A stretch of 24,966 nt of DNA, taken from positions 1-24,966 of the forward strand of contig CAKOOC010000018.1 in NCBI GenBank assembly GCA_934098375.1, read 5' to 3'. How positions within the stretch are numbered: the first letter of the stretch is position 1; each line of letters begins with the position of its first letter. This DNA comes from an uncultured Bacilli bacterium. Its GTDB lineage: Bacteria; Bacillota_I; Bacilli_A; RF39; UBA660. Below the pieces are notes generated by a model that saw only the letters and a program-made list of their open reading frames with translations, was not told where the DNA came from and did no database searches. A program made the translations under genes and the position numbers. Of this stretch, positions 6,647-13,981 are shown piece by piece.

Positions 6647-8101
6647 TTAAAAATAACTTTCACCAATAAATTCTCTTAAAATATTAGTGTCACTTAAATA
6701 CTCACTAGGTATTGGGAAAAACATCTGTAATTCATTAATTAATCTTCTTGCTTCATTATAGAATTTGCTTTCCATAGGCACACTATAAAGAAGCGGTTCA
6801 ACATATACCTTTAATATACCCATTTCATAGATGTAAGCGGTATTTAAAATTACGTTTGCTTCGTTTGTAAAGGGAAATACATATTTAGTTTCACCATTAC
6901 GAACTTTTTCCCAAGATTTTAAAGTATCAATTACATTATATCCTCTAGTACGATTATCTCTTACGATTCTTCTTAAAAGTCTAATATCAACAGTGGATAA
7001 GTGATTATGACGATCGATTGATAAAGGCATAAAGGGACTAATGTAGACTTTTAACTTTTGATTATAAGGTATATCTTTAGTTAATTCTTCATTTAAACAG
7101 TGCAAGCCTTCGATTAAGATTATGTCGTTTTCTTTTAGTTTAATGCGGCGATTAAATTCTTTTTTACCACTGATAAAGTTAAATGTTGGAACTAATACTT
7201 CTTCACCGTTTAAAAGACTTGTTAATTGATTATTAAATAATTCTAAATCTATACAATCAATGGTTTCAAAATCGTATTCACCATTTTCATCTTTAGGTGA
7301 CTCACTGCGCTCTTTAAAGTAATCATCTAAACCTAAATAGATAGGATTTAAGCCAATGGCGGTTAGATATAAAGCAAGCTTTCTTGTAGATGTTGTTTTA
7401 CCACTTGATGAGGGACCACCTAAAAGAATTATTTTGCGGTTTATCTCTTTAATAACTTTAGCAAGATCATAAACTTGATTATCCATCATAATGTCATTCT
7501 TTTTGATAAATTCTTTTATTTTACTTTCTGAAACAATTTGATTTAAATCAGAGACATAACTAACATTTTGAACATGACACCAATTTTGATAATCAGTATA
7601 GCTTTTTAAAATCATATCCTGAGATGTATAAGCTGGAACGCGGCCAGTTTCATCAATAATTGTAGATAAAACTAAGTCATTATTATTTAAATAAGTTAAT
7701 CGATAATTACTTAAAACCCCTGTAGATGGTACCATATCGTCCATAAAATAATTATAATAACCAAGAAGTTCATAAATAGTAACGGTTTTATTATTTAAGT
7801 TTAGAACGTTTCGGGCCTTTTCATATTCTTTAGTTTTTAAGTAAAAGTCATAAGCATCTTTTTTAGTTACAACTTTTCTAGTAATTTTTAAATCTTTAGA
7901 TATTATTTCTTTCATTTTGTTATCAATTAAAGTAATATCTTCATTAGTTAAGTGTTTATCAGTCATTATCTTACAGTATAGTCCTTTATCAAGAGAATGC
8001 TCAAAAAAGACATCACATTTATAAAGTTCCCTGACAGTAACGTATAAAACAAACTTCAAACCAGACTGATACTGCTTATGTTTATATCTATCTACTAACA
8101 C
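6647..8101 (-). CDS. uridine kinase-like nucleoside kinase fused to a threonyl-tRNA synthetase-like N-terminal domain
   Basis: The C-terminal half is a P-loop kinase of the uridine kinase/phosphoribulokinase family: Walker A GGPSSSGKTT near residues 228-237, then GLDDYFKERSESP, the ENDIILIEGLHCLN Walker B region, and DIRLLRRIVRDNRTRG typical of bacterial uridine kinase-like proteins. The N-terminal 220 residues resemble the second additional domain of ThrRS (HLTNEDITLIDNKMKEII... VVTKKDAYDFY). This fusion is known in Thermotoga and many Firmicutes and is usually annotated nucleoside kinase; its true substrate is uncertain. The longest frame begins with GTG at 8113, but AAAGGG ends only 1-2 nt before it. 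The in-frame GTG at 8101 has a workable distance, giving 484 residues, so it was chosen. First gene of the operon with the surface protein and gap. Confidence 0.88.
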   Translation of the reverse strand: MLVDRYKHKQYQSGLKFVLYVTVRELYKCDVFFEHSLDKGLYCKIMTDKHLTNEDITLIDNKMKEIISKDLKITRKVVTKKDAYDFYLKTKEYEKARNVLNLNNKTVTIYELLGYYNYFMDDMVPSTGVLSNYRLTYLNNNDLVLSTIIDETGRVPAYTSQDMILKSYTDYQNWCHVQNVSYVSDLNQIVSESKIKEFIKKNDIMMDNQVYDLAKVIKEINRKIILLGGPSSSGKTTSTRKLALYLTAIGLNPIYLGLDDYFKERSESPKDENGEYDFETIDCIDLELFNNQLTSLLNGEEVLVPTFNFISGKKEFNRRIKLKENDIILIEGLHCLNEELTKDIPYNQKLKVYISPFMPLSIDRHNHLSTVDIRLLRRIVRDNRTRGYNVIDTLKSWEKVRNGETKYVFPFTNEANVILNTAYIYEMGILKVYVEPLLYSVPMESKFYNEARRLINELQMFFPIPSEYLSDTNILREFIGESYF

Positions 8102-8222
8102 TTTGCGCCACACCCTTTTATTATAGTATATAGATATTATATCAAAAAAGATATTAAAAGTTAAATGTTTTAGGGTATAAAAATGATAAAAATTATCTAT
8201 GATATTATTAGGTGATTAAAAA

Positions 8223-8792
8223 GTGCTTATTATTCCAAATGTAGTTGAAAAAAATTATAATGGGGAAAAAATATTTGATATTTATACAAAGGTTCTTCAG
8301 TCAAGAATTATTTTTATTAATGGAGAAATTAATGATGATATGGCTAACTTAATTGTTAGTGAGTTATTATATTTGGATTCAATTAGTCATGAGGATATAT
8401 TTTTGTATATTAATTCTCCTGGTGGTAGTGTTACTTCGGGGTTTGCAATTTATGATACGATGAATTATATTAAAAGTGATGTTTCAACGGTAGGCATTGG
8501 ACTTTGTGCTAGTATGGGTGCGGTTATTTTGGCAGCGGGAACAAAGGGTAAAAGACTAATTTTACCTAATACGGAAGTGATGATTCATCAGGTTTTAGGT
8601 GGTGCTTCAGGAGTGGCATCAGATATTAAGATTCATGCTGAAAGAATTTTAGAAACAAAAAAGAAGCTGAATTCAATTCTTGCCTCTTTAACTAGTAAAA
8701 GTATTAATCAAATAAATAAAGATACTGATAGAGACTATTATATGGATGCTAAAAATGCGGTAAAATATGGACTAGTTGATAAAATTATTTAG
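8223..8792 (+). CDS. clpP: ATP-dependent Clp protease proteolytic subunit
   Basis: Serine protease that forms the tetradecameric chamber and degrades substrates unfolded by ClpX or ClpC. The catalytic triad is in the family's positions: Ser97 (CASMGA), His122 (MIHQ) and Asp171 (TDRDYYM). YINSPGGSV, part of the handle/oxyanion region, is at 62-70. The length of 189 is normal and there is no obvious propeptide. The GTG start is supported by AGGTGA at 8210-8215. It is transcribed against whiA, and the two coding regions overlap by 4 bp at their stops with no terminator between them. No CtsR site was seen upstream. Confidence 0.95.
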   Translation: MLIIPNVVEKNYNGEKIFDIYTKVLQSRIIFINGEINDDMANLIVSELLYLDSISHEDIFLYINSPGGSVTSGFAIYDTMNYIKSDVSTVGIGLCASMGAVILAAGTKGKRLILPNTEVMIHQVLGGASGVASDIKIHAERILETKKKLNSILASLTSKSINQINKDTDRDYYMDAKNAVKYGLVDKII

Positions 8793-9688
8793 CCTTTATG
8801 TCTATTTATTAATTCATTTATCTTTCTAAAATGATGATTAATTCCAGATTTAGTAATTGATTTATTGGTTTCCAAAGAGATAATTTCAGCAAGCTCCCCC
8901 ATCGATGTATCGGGGTACTTTTTTTTGTAAGAAATTATTTCTTTAGCGCGGTCATCTAAAAGATTTATTAAATCATTATCTTCTAAATATTTTATATTAT
9001 CTAAAACTAATTTACTGGATTTCAAAGATTTTTCTACATTGGCTTGCTCACAGTTATTTAAGCGATTTACCATATTTTTATGATCTTTATAAATACGAAT
9101 ATCTTCAAAATAAAATAAAGAATTTATAGCTCCTAAATAGTTAATTAAATCGGCGATATTTTCGCTTTTTTTAATATATACCATGTACTCTTTTTCTCTT
9201 TTTAAAATTTTACTATTTAAATTTAAATCATGTAAGAGTTTGTTTATTAAAGTGGCTTTGCTTTTTTCTTTCGTAAAGAACTCAAGATGATATTTGTTTT
9301 TCTTAGGATCATTGACACTACCACACGAAAGAAATATTCCTTTAAGAAACGCTACTTTTTCTTCTTTGCTTGCTTCATTTATGTTAGCAAGGGTGTTATT
9401 TATATCGGAAACTATAATATCTTTTTTTTCTTTAATTTCTAGAATATAGATATTTTTCTTTCTAAATCTTTTAATAGTACGAACGGTTAATCTAATTTCG
9501 ACATTGTAAAATATTTTAAGTAGTTTAAAAAGCCATCTAGCTACGGAAGCATTTTCTGTATATATTAATATTTCATCATCTGTGATAGTACTATTAAATG
9601 ATAAATAAACAAGTAAAGATATTAGATCTTCAGGAGTATTGTTATAAATTTTAGTTATTTCATCTTTTATTTGGGTTGTGAAAGACAT
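8789..9688 (-). CDS. whiA: WhiA-family DNA-binding protein
   Basis: WhiA proteins have an N-terminal degenerate LAGLIDADG homing-endonuclease fold and a C-terminal helix-turn-helix. In Streptomyces WhiA controls sporulation; in Firmicutes it is nucleoid-associated and affects division. Here the N-terminal signature MSFTTQIKDEITK, the central segment FLKGIFLSCGSVNDPKKNKY and the C-terminal helix-turn-helix (MGELAEIISL...ITKSGINHHFRKINEL) are clear. The longest frame starts at a GTG (9697), but the ATG at 9688 gives the family-typical MSFTTQ start and has GAGTG upstream, so 299 residues is preferred. In many Firmicutes whiA sits with rapZ, yvcK and clpP; only clpP remains beside it here, on the opposite strand. 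Confidence 0.95.
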   Translation of the reverse strand: MSFTTQIKDEITKIYNNTPEDLISLLVYLSFNSTITDDEILIYTENASVARWLFKLLKIFYNVEIRLTVRTIKRFRKKNIYILEIKEKKDIIVSDINNTLANINEASKEEKVAFLKGIFLSCGSVNDPKKNKYHLEFFTKEKSKATLINKLLHDLNLNSKILKREKEYMVYIKKSENIADLINYLGAINSLFYFEDIRIYKDHKNMVNRLNNCEQANVEKSLKSSKLVLDNIKYLEDNDLINLLDDRAKEIISYKKKYPDTSMGELAEIISLETNKSITKSGINHHFRKINELINRHKG

Positions 9689-9710
9689 AGTAATCACTCA
9701 TTTCATAAAG

Positions 9711-9739
9711 ATTATATAATTTTTATAAGATATTAGCAA
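9711..9739 (-). promoter_or_regulatory. whiA promoter
   Basis: On the minus strand TTGCTA (9739-9734), a 17-nt spacer and TATAAT (9716-9711) predict a start near 9704, about 16 nt before the whiA ATG. Transcription of the repeat-protein gene upstream may also read through, since no convincing terminator follows it. Confidence 0.65.
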
Positions 9740-9773
9740 TTGTTCTTTTTACGAATATATTTTAATAATTATT

Positions 9774-11003
9774 TTAAATGTCATCACTATCTAATATTCT
9801 TTTGATTTTGAAAATAGGACTTTGAGGTTTAAATGTTGTTGATTCTTGCTCTTTTAAAGCAGCGACATATTCTAAGTCTAAAGCTATTGCTTCTTTAGAA
9901 GAGATTCTTCGTTTTCCAAGCATTTCTAGGTAAACTCTTAAAATTAAATAATTGTTGTCTTTTTCCATATTTGCAAATAGATAATTAATAAACTTTTTTC
10001 TGGTTTTAAAAGGTAGGTTTAATTCAATTAAATAACTACCTAAATTTGTTTTTTCAGTAATGCTTGAAAAAAGTAAAGATAAACTATCTTCTTCAGAATT
10101 TTTTGGTGATTCTAAATCTTTATTTATTTCATTTTGGATTAACTCCGTTAGCATGTCAATATAGTCAATATCTTGAATATTAATTAATGCATGTAATAAT
10201 TTTTCTTTGTTGGCACCTTTTACATCGCTAGCAAATAAGTAAATATATTCGGCATTACCGGTTGCAATTATGGCATCTTCTAATTTTTCAATATTAGCAC
10301 CCTCTACTTCTTCGGCAAAATAGTAAATAAATTCAAAATCTCCATATGCAATTATAGCATCCTCTATTTTTTCAATATTGGCACCTTTTATGTCTCTGGC
10401 AAAGTAAAACATATATTTAATGTTATTAATCGCAATTATAGCATCTTCTAATCTTAAAATATTGGCACCTTTTATGTCTCTAGCAAATAAGTAAATATAT
10501 TTGGCATCTTCGGTCGCAATTATAGCATCTTCTAATCTTAAAATATTGGCACCTTTTATGTCTCTAGCAAATAAGTAAATATATTTGGCATCTTCGGTCG
10601 CAATTATAGCATCTTCTAATTTGGAAATGTTTGCTCCTTTTACGAATTTAGCAAAGCAAAAGATATAGTCAGCATCACCGGTGGCAATTATAGCATCTTC
10701 TAATTTAGAATTCATATTATTTATAGCAAATCTTAAAATATGCAAAAAATCTAACTTTAATACCATATCTGTTTGGCTATCATCTAATACGATATTTCTA
10801 ACTTTTGCAACAAACGCATCTAACATGTAATAATCATAGTAAGTATGACATTCTATTTTTAACAAAAGTAAATAATTTAATACTATTTTTAATTCGTCAT
10901 GATGCTCACCACAATAATCATAATTATTATTTTGAATATTTTGAATTATTTCTTTAATATTTCTGCTAATATATTGATTCTTTAAATCTTCTTCACTAAG
11001 CAT
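9774..11003 (-). CDS. 28-residue-repeat alpha-solenoid protein, paralogue A, function unknown
   Basis: A 409-residue protein without signal peptide or membrane segment, so probably cytosolic. It has a helical N-terminal domain (1-99), six full 28-residue repeats (100-267), one degenerate repeat (268-295) and a conserved C-terminal domain (296-409). The repeat consensus is KLEDAIIATG-D-EYIY-FARDVKGAN: two short amphipathic helices and a GAN turn, as expected of an alpha-solenoid. Repeats 2 and 3 are identical in protein and DNA. It is 59 residues shorter than its neighbour, which has two more repeats and the same end domains. The start has the strongest ribosome-binding site of the window (AAAGGAGGGTG), suggesting high expression. 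Such solenoids usually bind proteins or peptides; that is inference. No named family was recognised. Confidence 0.85.
   Translation of the reverse strand: MLSEEDLKNQYISRNIKEIIQNIQNNNYDYCGEHHDELKIVLNYLLLLKIECHTYYDYYMLDAFVAKVRNIVLDDSQTDMVLKLDFLHILRFAINNMNSKLEDAIIATGDADYIFCFAKFVKGANISKLEDAIIATEDAKYIYLFARDIKGANILRLEDAIIATEDAKYIYLFARDIKGANILRLEDAIIAINNIKYMFYFARDIKGANIEKIEDAIIAYGDFEFIYYFAEEVEGANIEKLEDAIIATGNAEYIYLFASDVKGANKEKLLHALINIQDIDYIDMLTELIQNEINKDLESPKNSEEDSLSLLFSSITEKTNLGSYLIELNLPFKTRKKFINYLFANMEKDNNYLILRVYLEMLGKRRISSKEAIALDLEYVAALKEQESTTFKPQSPIFKIKRILDSDDI
10441..10620. repeat. exact tandem duplication of an 84-bp unit inside paralogue A
   Basis: 10441-10524 and 10525-10608 are identical over all 84 bp, and the next 12 bp (to 10620) continue the match, so 96 bp are repeated exactly. 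The unit encodes one 28-residue solenoid repeat. Other repeats of the same gene differ at many positions, so this duplication is recent or kept alike by recombination. Confidence 0.95.
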
Positions 11004-11030
11004 TAAAACACCCTCCTTTAAATGTTTTTT

Positions 11031-11058
11031 ATTATAACATAAATTGCTATAAATTCAA
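11031..11058 (-). promoter_or_regulatory. promoter of repeat-protein gene A
   Basis: TTGAAT (11058-11053), a 16-nt spacer and TATAAT (11036-11031) preceded by TG (extended -10, TGTTATAAT). The -10, the following A-rich leader and the ribosome-binding site resemble those of gene B, so the promoter was duplicated with the gene. Confidence 0.7.
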
Positions 11059-11075
11059 TTACATTTCTTCATAAT

Positions 11076-11105
11076 AAAAAGGCTTTATGGAACCTAGGCC
11101 TTTTT
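11076..11105. terminator. intrinsic terminator after repeat-protein gene B
   Basis: AAAAAGGC (11076-11083) pairs with GCCTTTTT (11098-11105) across a 14-nt loop, and on the minus strand the stem continues into a T-rich run. It lies just after the stop of gene B and upstream of the promoter of gene A, so the two paralogues are separate transcription units. Confidence 0.75.
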
Positions 11106-11124
11106 AAATGTTTTTAATTAATTA

Positions 11125-12531
11125 TTATTTAGAGTCATCATCTGCCATTTTTCTTATCTCTAGAATAGGATTTTGAGGTTTATATGTTGATGATTCTTGC
11201 TTTTTTAAAGCAGCGGCATATTCTAAGTCTAATGCTTCTGCTTCTTCTTTAGTAATAATAGGCTTATTAAGCATTTTTAAATAAACTCTTAAAATTAAAT
11301 AATTGTTACCCTTTTCCATATTGGCAAATAAATAATCAACAAACTTTCTTCTAATTTTAATAGATAAATTTAATTCAAGGAAATAACTACCTAAATTTGT
11401 TTTTTCGGTAATACTTGAAAAAATAGAAGTTAAAGAGTTTTTTTCCGAATAATTTGGTGAATTTAAATCTTCGTATAAATCAAAATTATTGTTTTGAATT
11501 AAACACATAAATAAGGTAATATAATGTTCATTTTGAGTATTAAGTATTGCATTTAATAGTTTTTCAATATTAGCGCCTTTTACGTTTAGAGCAAAGCGAT
11601 AAATATATTCAGCATTATTAGTTCTAATGATGGCATCTTCTAATTTTTCGATGTTAGCGCCTTTTACATCACAAGCAAAATAATAAATATATTCAGGATC
11701 ACCTGTTGCAATTATAATATCTTCTAATCTTGGAATGGTTGCTTTTTTTACGTCTCTTGCGAAACAGTAAATGTATTTAATATTGTTAGTCGCAACTATA
11801 ACATCTTCTAATTTGGGAATGTTTGCTCCTTTTACACTTCTAGCAAAATAATAAATGTATTCGATATTGGCAATTGTAATTATAGCATCTTCTAATTTTG
11901 AAAGGTTTACGCCTTTTACATCTCTAGCAAAATAATAAATGTATTTGACATTACCAGTGACGATTATAGCATCTTCTAATTTAGAAATATTTACCCCTTT
12001 TATATATCTAGCAAAATAATAAATATATTCGGCATTTCCAATTGAAATTGCAGCATCAGTAAGTTTTGAATGGTTCGCACCTTTTATATCTCTAGCAAAG
12101 TAGTAGATATATTTGATATTGCCGGTTGCAATTATGGCATCTCCTAGTTTTTTGATGTTTGCGCCTTTTACAAATCTAGCAAATTTATAAATATAATAAG
12201 CATCGCCCGTTGCAATGATTCCATCTTCTAATTTAGAATTCATGCTACTAGTAGCAAATATTAGGATATACTTAGGCTTTAAATTTAATACCATATCAAT
12301 TTGTTTATCATCTAATACGATATTTCTAACACTTTCAGTAAATTCTTCTAACATACAATAAGCATAGTTATTATGATTTTCTAATGTTAATAAAAGCAAA
12401 TAATTTAATACCGCTTTTAGCTCATCGTGACGCTCTTTACAGTAATCATAATCATTATTTTTAATATTTTGAATTATCGCCATAATATTTCTTTTAATAT
12501 ATTGATATTTTAAATCAGCTTCGCTAAGCAT
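11125..12531 (-). CDS. 28-residue-repeat alpha-solenoid protein, paralogue B, function unknown
   Basis: A 468-residue protein with the same architecture as its neighbour: N-terminal helical domain (1-99, MLSEADLKYQYIKRNI...), eight full 28-residue repeats (100-323), a degenerate ninth (324-351) and a C-terminal domain (352-468) containing SITEKTNLGSYFLELNL and YLFANMEKGNNYLILRVYL, nearly shared with paralogue A. Repeats read KLEDAIIATGN-EYIYYFARDVKGAN with substitutions spread through all units, so they are older than the identical pair in A. There is no signal peptide and few charged clusters. The start ATG follows AAAAGGAG at a rather long distance. N- and C-terminal domains differ little between paralogues while repeat number differs by two. 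Function unknown. Confidence 0.85.
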   Translation of the reverse strand: MLSEADLKYQYIKRNIMAIIQNIKNNDYDYCKERHDELKAVLNYLLLLTLENHNNYAYCMLEEFTESVRNIVLDDKQIDMVLNLKPKYILIFATSSMNSKLEDGIIATGDAYYIYKFARFVKGANIKKLGDAIIATGNIKYIYYFARDIKGANHSKLTDAAISIGNAEYIYYFARYIKGVNISKLEDAIIVTGNVKYIYYFARDVKGVNLSKLEDAIITIANIEYIYYFARSVKGANIPKLEDVIVATNNIKYIYCFARDVKKATIPRLEDIIIATGDPEYIYYFACDVKGANIEKLEDAIIRTNNAEYIYRFALNVKGANIEKLLNAILNTQNEHYITLFMCLIQNNNFDLYEDLNSPNYSEKNSLTSIFSSITEKTNLGSYFLELNLSIKIRRKFVDYLFANMEKGNNYLILRVYLKMLNKPIITKEEAEALDLEYAAALKKQESSTYKPQNPILEIRKMADDDSK

Positions 12532-12560
12532 AAGTATTACACTCTCCTTTTAATATTTTT

Positions 12561-12569
12561 ATTATATCA
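12561..12569 (-). promoter_or_regulatory. extended -10 promoter of repeat-protein gene B
   Basis: TGATATAAT on the minus strand (TATAAT at 12566-12561) is an extended -10 element followed by an A-rich leader and AAAAGGAG. The block matches the one before gene A. No good -35 is visible, as is common with extended -10 promoters. Confidence 0.5.
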
Positions 12570-12605
12570 TAAGCACTTAGAATATAACTTGGCTTTTTTC
12601 AAAAT

Positions 12606-12646
12606 AAAAAGGTCAATAATTAAAAATAATCATTGTTGACCTTTTT
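12606..12646. terminator. intrinsic terminator retained behind a gene remnant
   Basis: AAAAAGGTCAA (12606-12616) pairs perfectly with TTGACCTTTTT (12636-12646), an 11-bp stem with T tracts in both directions. It overlaps the stop codon (12645-12647) of the pilin-like remnant. Confidence 0.8.
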
Positions 12647-12773
12647 AAGATGTTTTAATTATATAGGGATTAGTTACGGTTCCACTGCCGCTTGTACTTG
12701 TAATAGATGCAGATGGCAATAAAGATATGGCTGGTCTAACATAAAGATTACCATTGTATAAATCTTGCTGTGT
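12645..12773 (-). pseudogene. C-terminal remnant of a secreted pilin-like/surface protein
   Basis: An open stretch of 42 codons between two stops, without a start codon or ribosome-binding site. It encodes YNGNLYVRPAISLLP, a Ser/Thr-rich linker and GSGTVTNPYII before its stop. The combination VRPxISL ... GxGTxxNPYxI is a familiar C-terminal signature of prepilin-type and other secreted proteins of uncultured Firmicutes. An intact terminator follows. The 5' part is gone, so this is the tail of a truncated gene. Family recognition is from memory of the motif and not from a search. Confidence 0.65.
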
Positions 12774-12792
12774 TTATAAACTAAGCATATGA

Positions 12793-12858
12793 TTATTTTT
12801 TAGAATCATCAACATCTACAATTCTTTTTATAGAAATTAAAAAGTCTACTTTTGATCA
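12793..12858 (-). pseudogene. C-terminal remnant of a third repeat-protein paralogue
   Basis: The frame reads FLISIKRIVDVDDSKK then stop (12793-12795). It matches the last residues of paralogue A (PIFKIKRILDSDDI) and the DDSK ending of paralogue B. Upstream the frame soon hits a stop (12865-12867), and the sequence merges into the thioredoxin terminator hairpin. Only about 16 codons are recognisable. With the pilin-like remnant it fills the 340-bp gap between gene B and trx. Confidence 0.6.
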
Positions 12859-12866
12859 TAGACTTT
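12841..12866 (-). terminator. intrinsic terminator of the cvpA-trx unit
   Basis: AAAGTCTA (12841-12848) pairs with TAGACTTT (12859-12866); on the minus strand the hairpin ends in a T run. It lies about 7 nt after the thioredoxin stop codon. Confidence 0.75.
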
Positions 12867-12872
12867 CATTTT

Positions 12873-13166
12873 TTATTTATACTGTTTTAATATTTCTTCA
12901 ATTTCTTCTTTTGATTTATAACCTAAGAAAGATGTTACCATTTTTTTATTTTTATAAATTTCTACGGTAGGAATGCTCATTACACCATGTTCTTTGGCTA
13001 GGTCACTATGAGTATCTGTATCAATTTTAATTATTTTTTCATTTATTTCTTCTAGTTCTAAGCCTAGCATTTTGCATGGTCCACACCAATTAGCAAAAAA
13101 ATCAACGATAGTTAAATCATCGGTTAAAACATCTTCTAATTTTTGACCACTTAAATATTCAATCAT
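12873..13166 (-). CDS. trxA: thioredoxin
   Basis: Cytosolic dithiol-disulfide oxidoreductase. The redox motif WCGPC is at 27-31 and the cis-proline (SIPT) at Pro66, with the conserved FFANW strand before the active site. The length of 97 is slightly short for thioredoxin but covers the whole fold. It starts 2 bp after the cvpA stop codon, so it is translated from the same message. The link between the two is positional, and similar cvpA neighbourhoods vary widely. It could be a specialised thioredoxin-like protein; the active site is canonical. Confidence 0.93.
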   Translation of the reverse strand: MIEYLSGQKLEDVLTDDLTIVDFFANWCGPCKMLGLELEEINEKIIKIDTDTHSDLAKEHGVMSIPTVEIYKNKKMVTSFLGYKSKEEIEEILKQYK

Positions 13167-13168
13167 TA

Positions 13169-13885
13169 TTAACTTTCCTTTCTATATTTATCAATTACAT
13201 CTTTAGCACCATTAAAATCTATTTTACCCTTTTCTAATAATTTATCGGCAGAATCAACAGATAAAATTTCATATTTTAATAGTACATTTAAACTTTCAAT
13301 GTTTGCTGCTTCTTTATCTTTATTATGTTCATAATTAGTAACAATATCATATATTTCAGTAACACTGTTAAAGGTCTTTTCAGTAATACTAGATAATACA
13401 GGAGTTTTAGTCATAATATTATTAGCATATTTACTATCATTAACTAAACTAGTTGATGGTAACAAACTTAATATAAAGATTAAAATAAATGCAACAATAT
13501 ATCCTTCGATAAAACCACATATAGTTCCTAGTATTTTACTTGGTAAGGTTAAGATAATAGAGGCATCTACTATTTTGCCAAAGACACCAGTTACTTTGAC
13601 AATTACTCCTACTATAGCACTTAATATTACTATAGTAATCATAAAACTTAAGCCTTCATAAATTAAAATACTTATAGCATTTATGCCAGCAAATTTACCA
13701 CCTAGACTAAAAAACGGTAAGTGTTCATACAAAAATATTGATATAGGGTTTTTAAGATAAAAGGCTAAAATTATTACAAGTAAAGTGCCAACGAAAGCAA
13801 TAATACTATTTATAAAACCTTTTTTAAAACCAGCTAAAGCACTAATTAGAAGTACACCTATAATTATATAATCAAGTACATTCAT
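13169..13885 (-). CDS. CvpA-family membrane protein
   Basis: A 238-residue integral membrane protein with about four hydrophobic segments (near 4-20, 26-46, 68-95 and 116-143) and a soluble C-terminal tail of about 80 residues. The N-terminus MNVLDYIIIGVLLISALAGFKKGFI is the classical CvpA start (aspartate, then a helix ending in GFxxGF). E. coli CvpA is needed for colicin V production and envelope stress tolerance; the molecular role in Firmicutes is unsettled. AGGATG precedes the ATG. It is the first gene of the cvpA-trx unit and diverges from rnhC. TATAAT-like sequences lie just upstream, without a convincing -35. Confidence 0.88.
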   Translation of the reverse strand: MNVLDYIIIGVLLISALAGFKKGFINSIIAFVGTLLVIILAFYLKNPISIFLYEHLPFFSLGGKFAGINAISILIYEGLSFMITIVILSAIVGVIVKVTGVFGKIVDASIILTLPSKILGTICGFIEGYIVAFILIFILSLLPSTSLVNDSKYANNIMTKTPVLSSITEKTFNSVTEIYDIVTNYEHNKDKEAANIESLNVLLKYEILSVDSADKLLEKGKIDFNGAKDVIDKYRKES

Positions 13886-13981
13886 TTTTACACATCCTAT
13901 CTATTAGAATTATATTATAATCTGCGAAAAAAAGAAAGATTTATTTATATTTTTATGATAAGATAATAATAGGTGGTTAGA

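Noticed and set aside
8120..8150. Promoter of the nucleoside kinase-like operon
   Set aside because: TATAAT at 8125-8120 is good, but no -35 exists at a valid distance, so it was not listed as a feature.
10119..12234. CRISPR-like regular repeats
   Set aside because: The regular repeats are in-frame coding units of 84 bp without spacers or cas genes.
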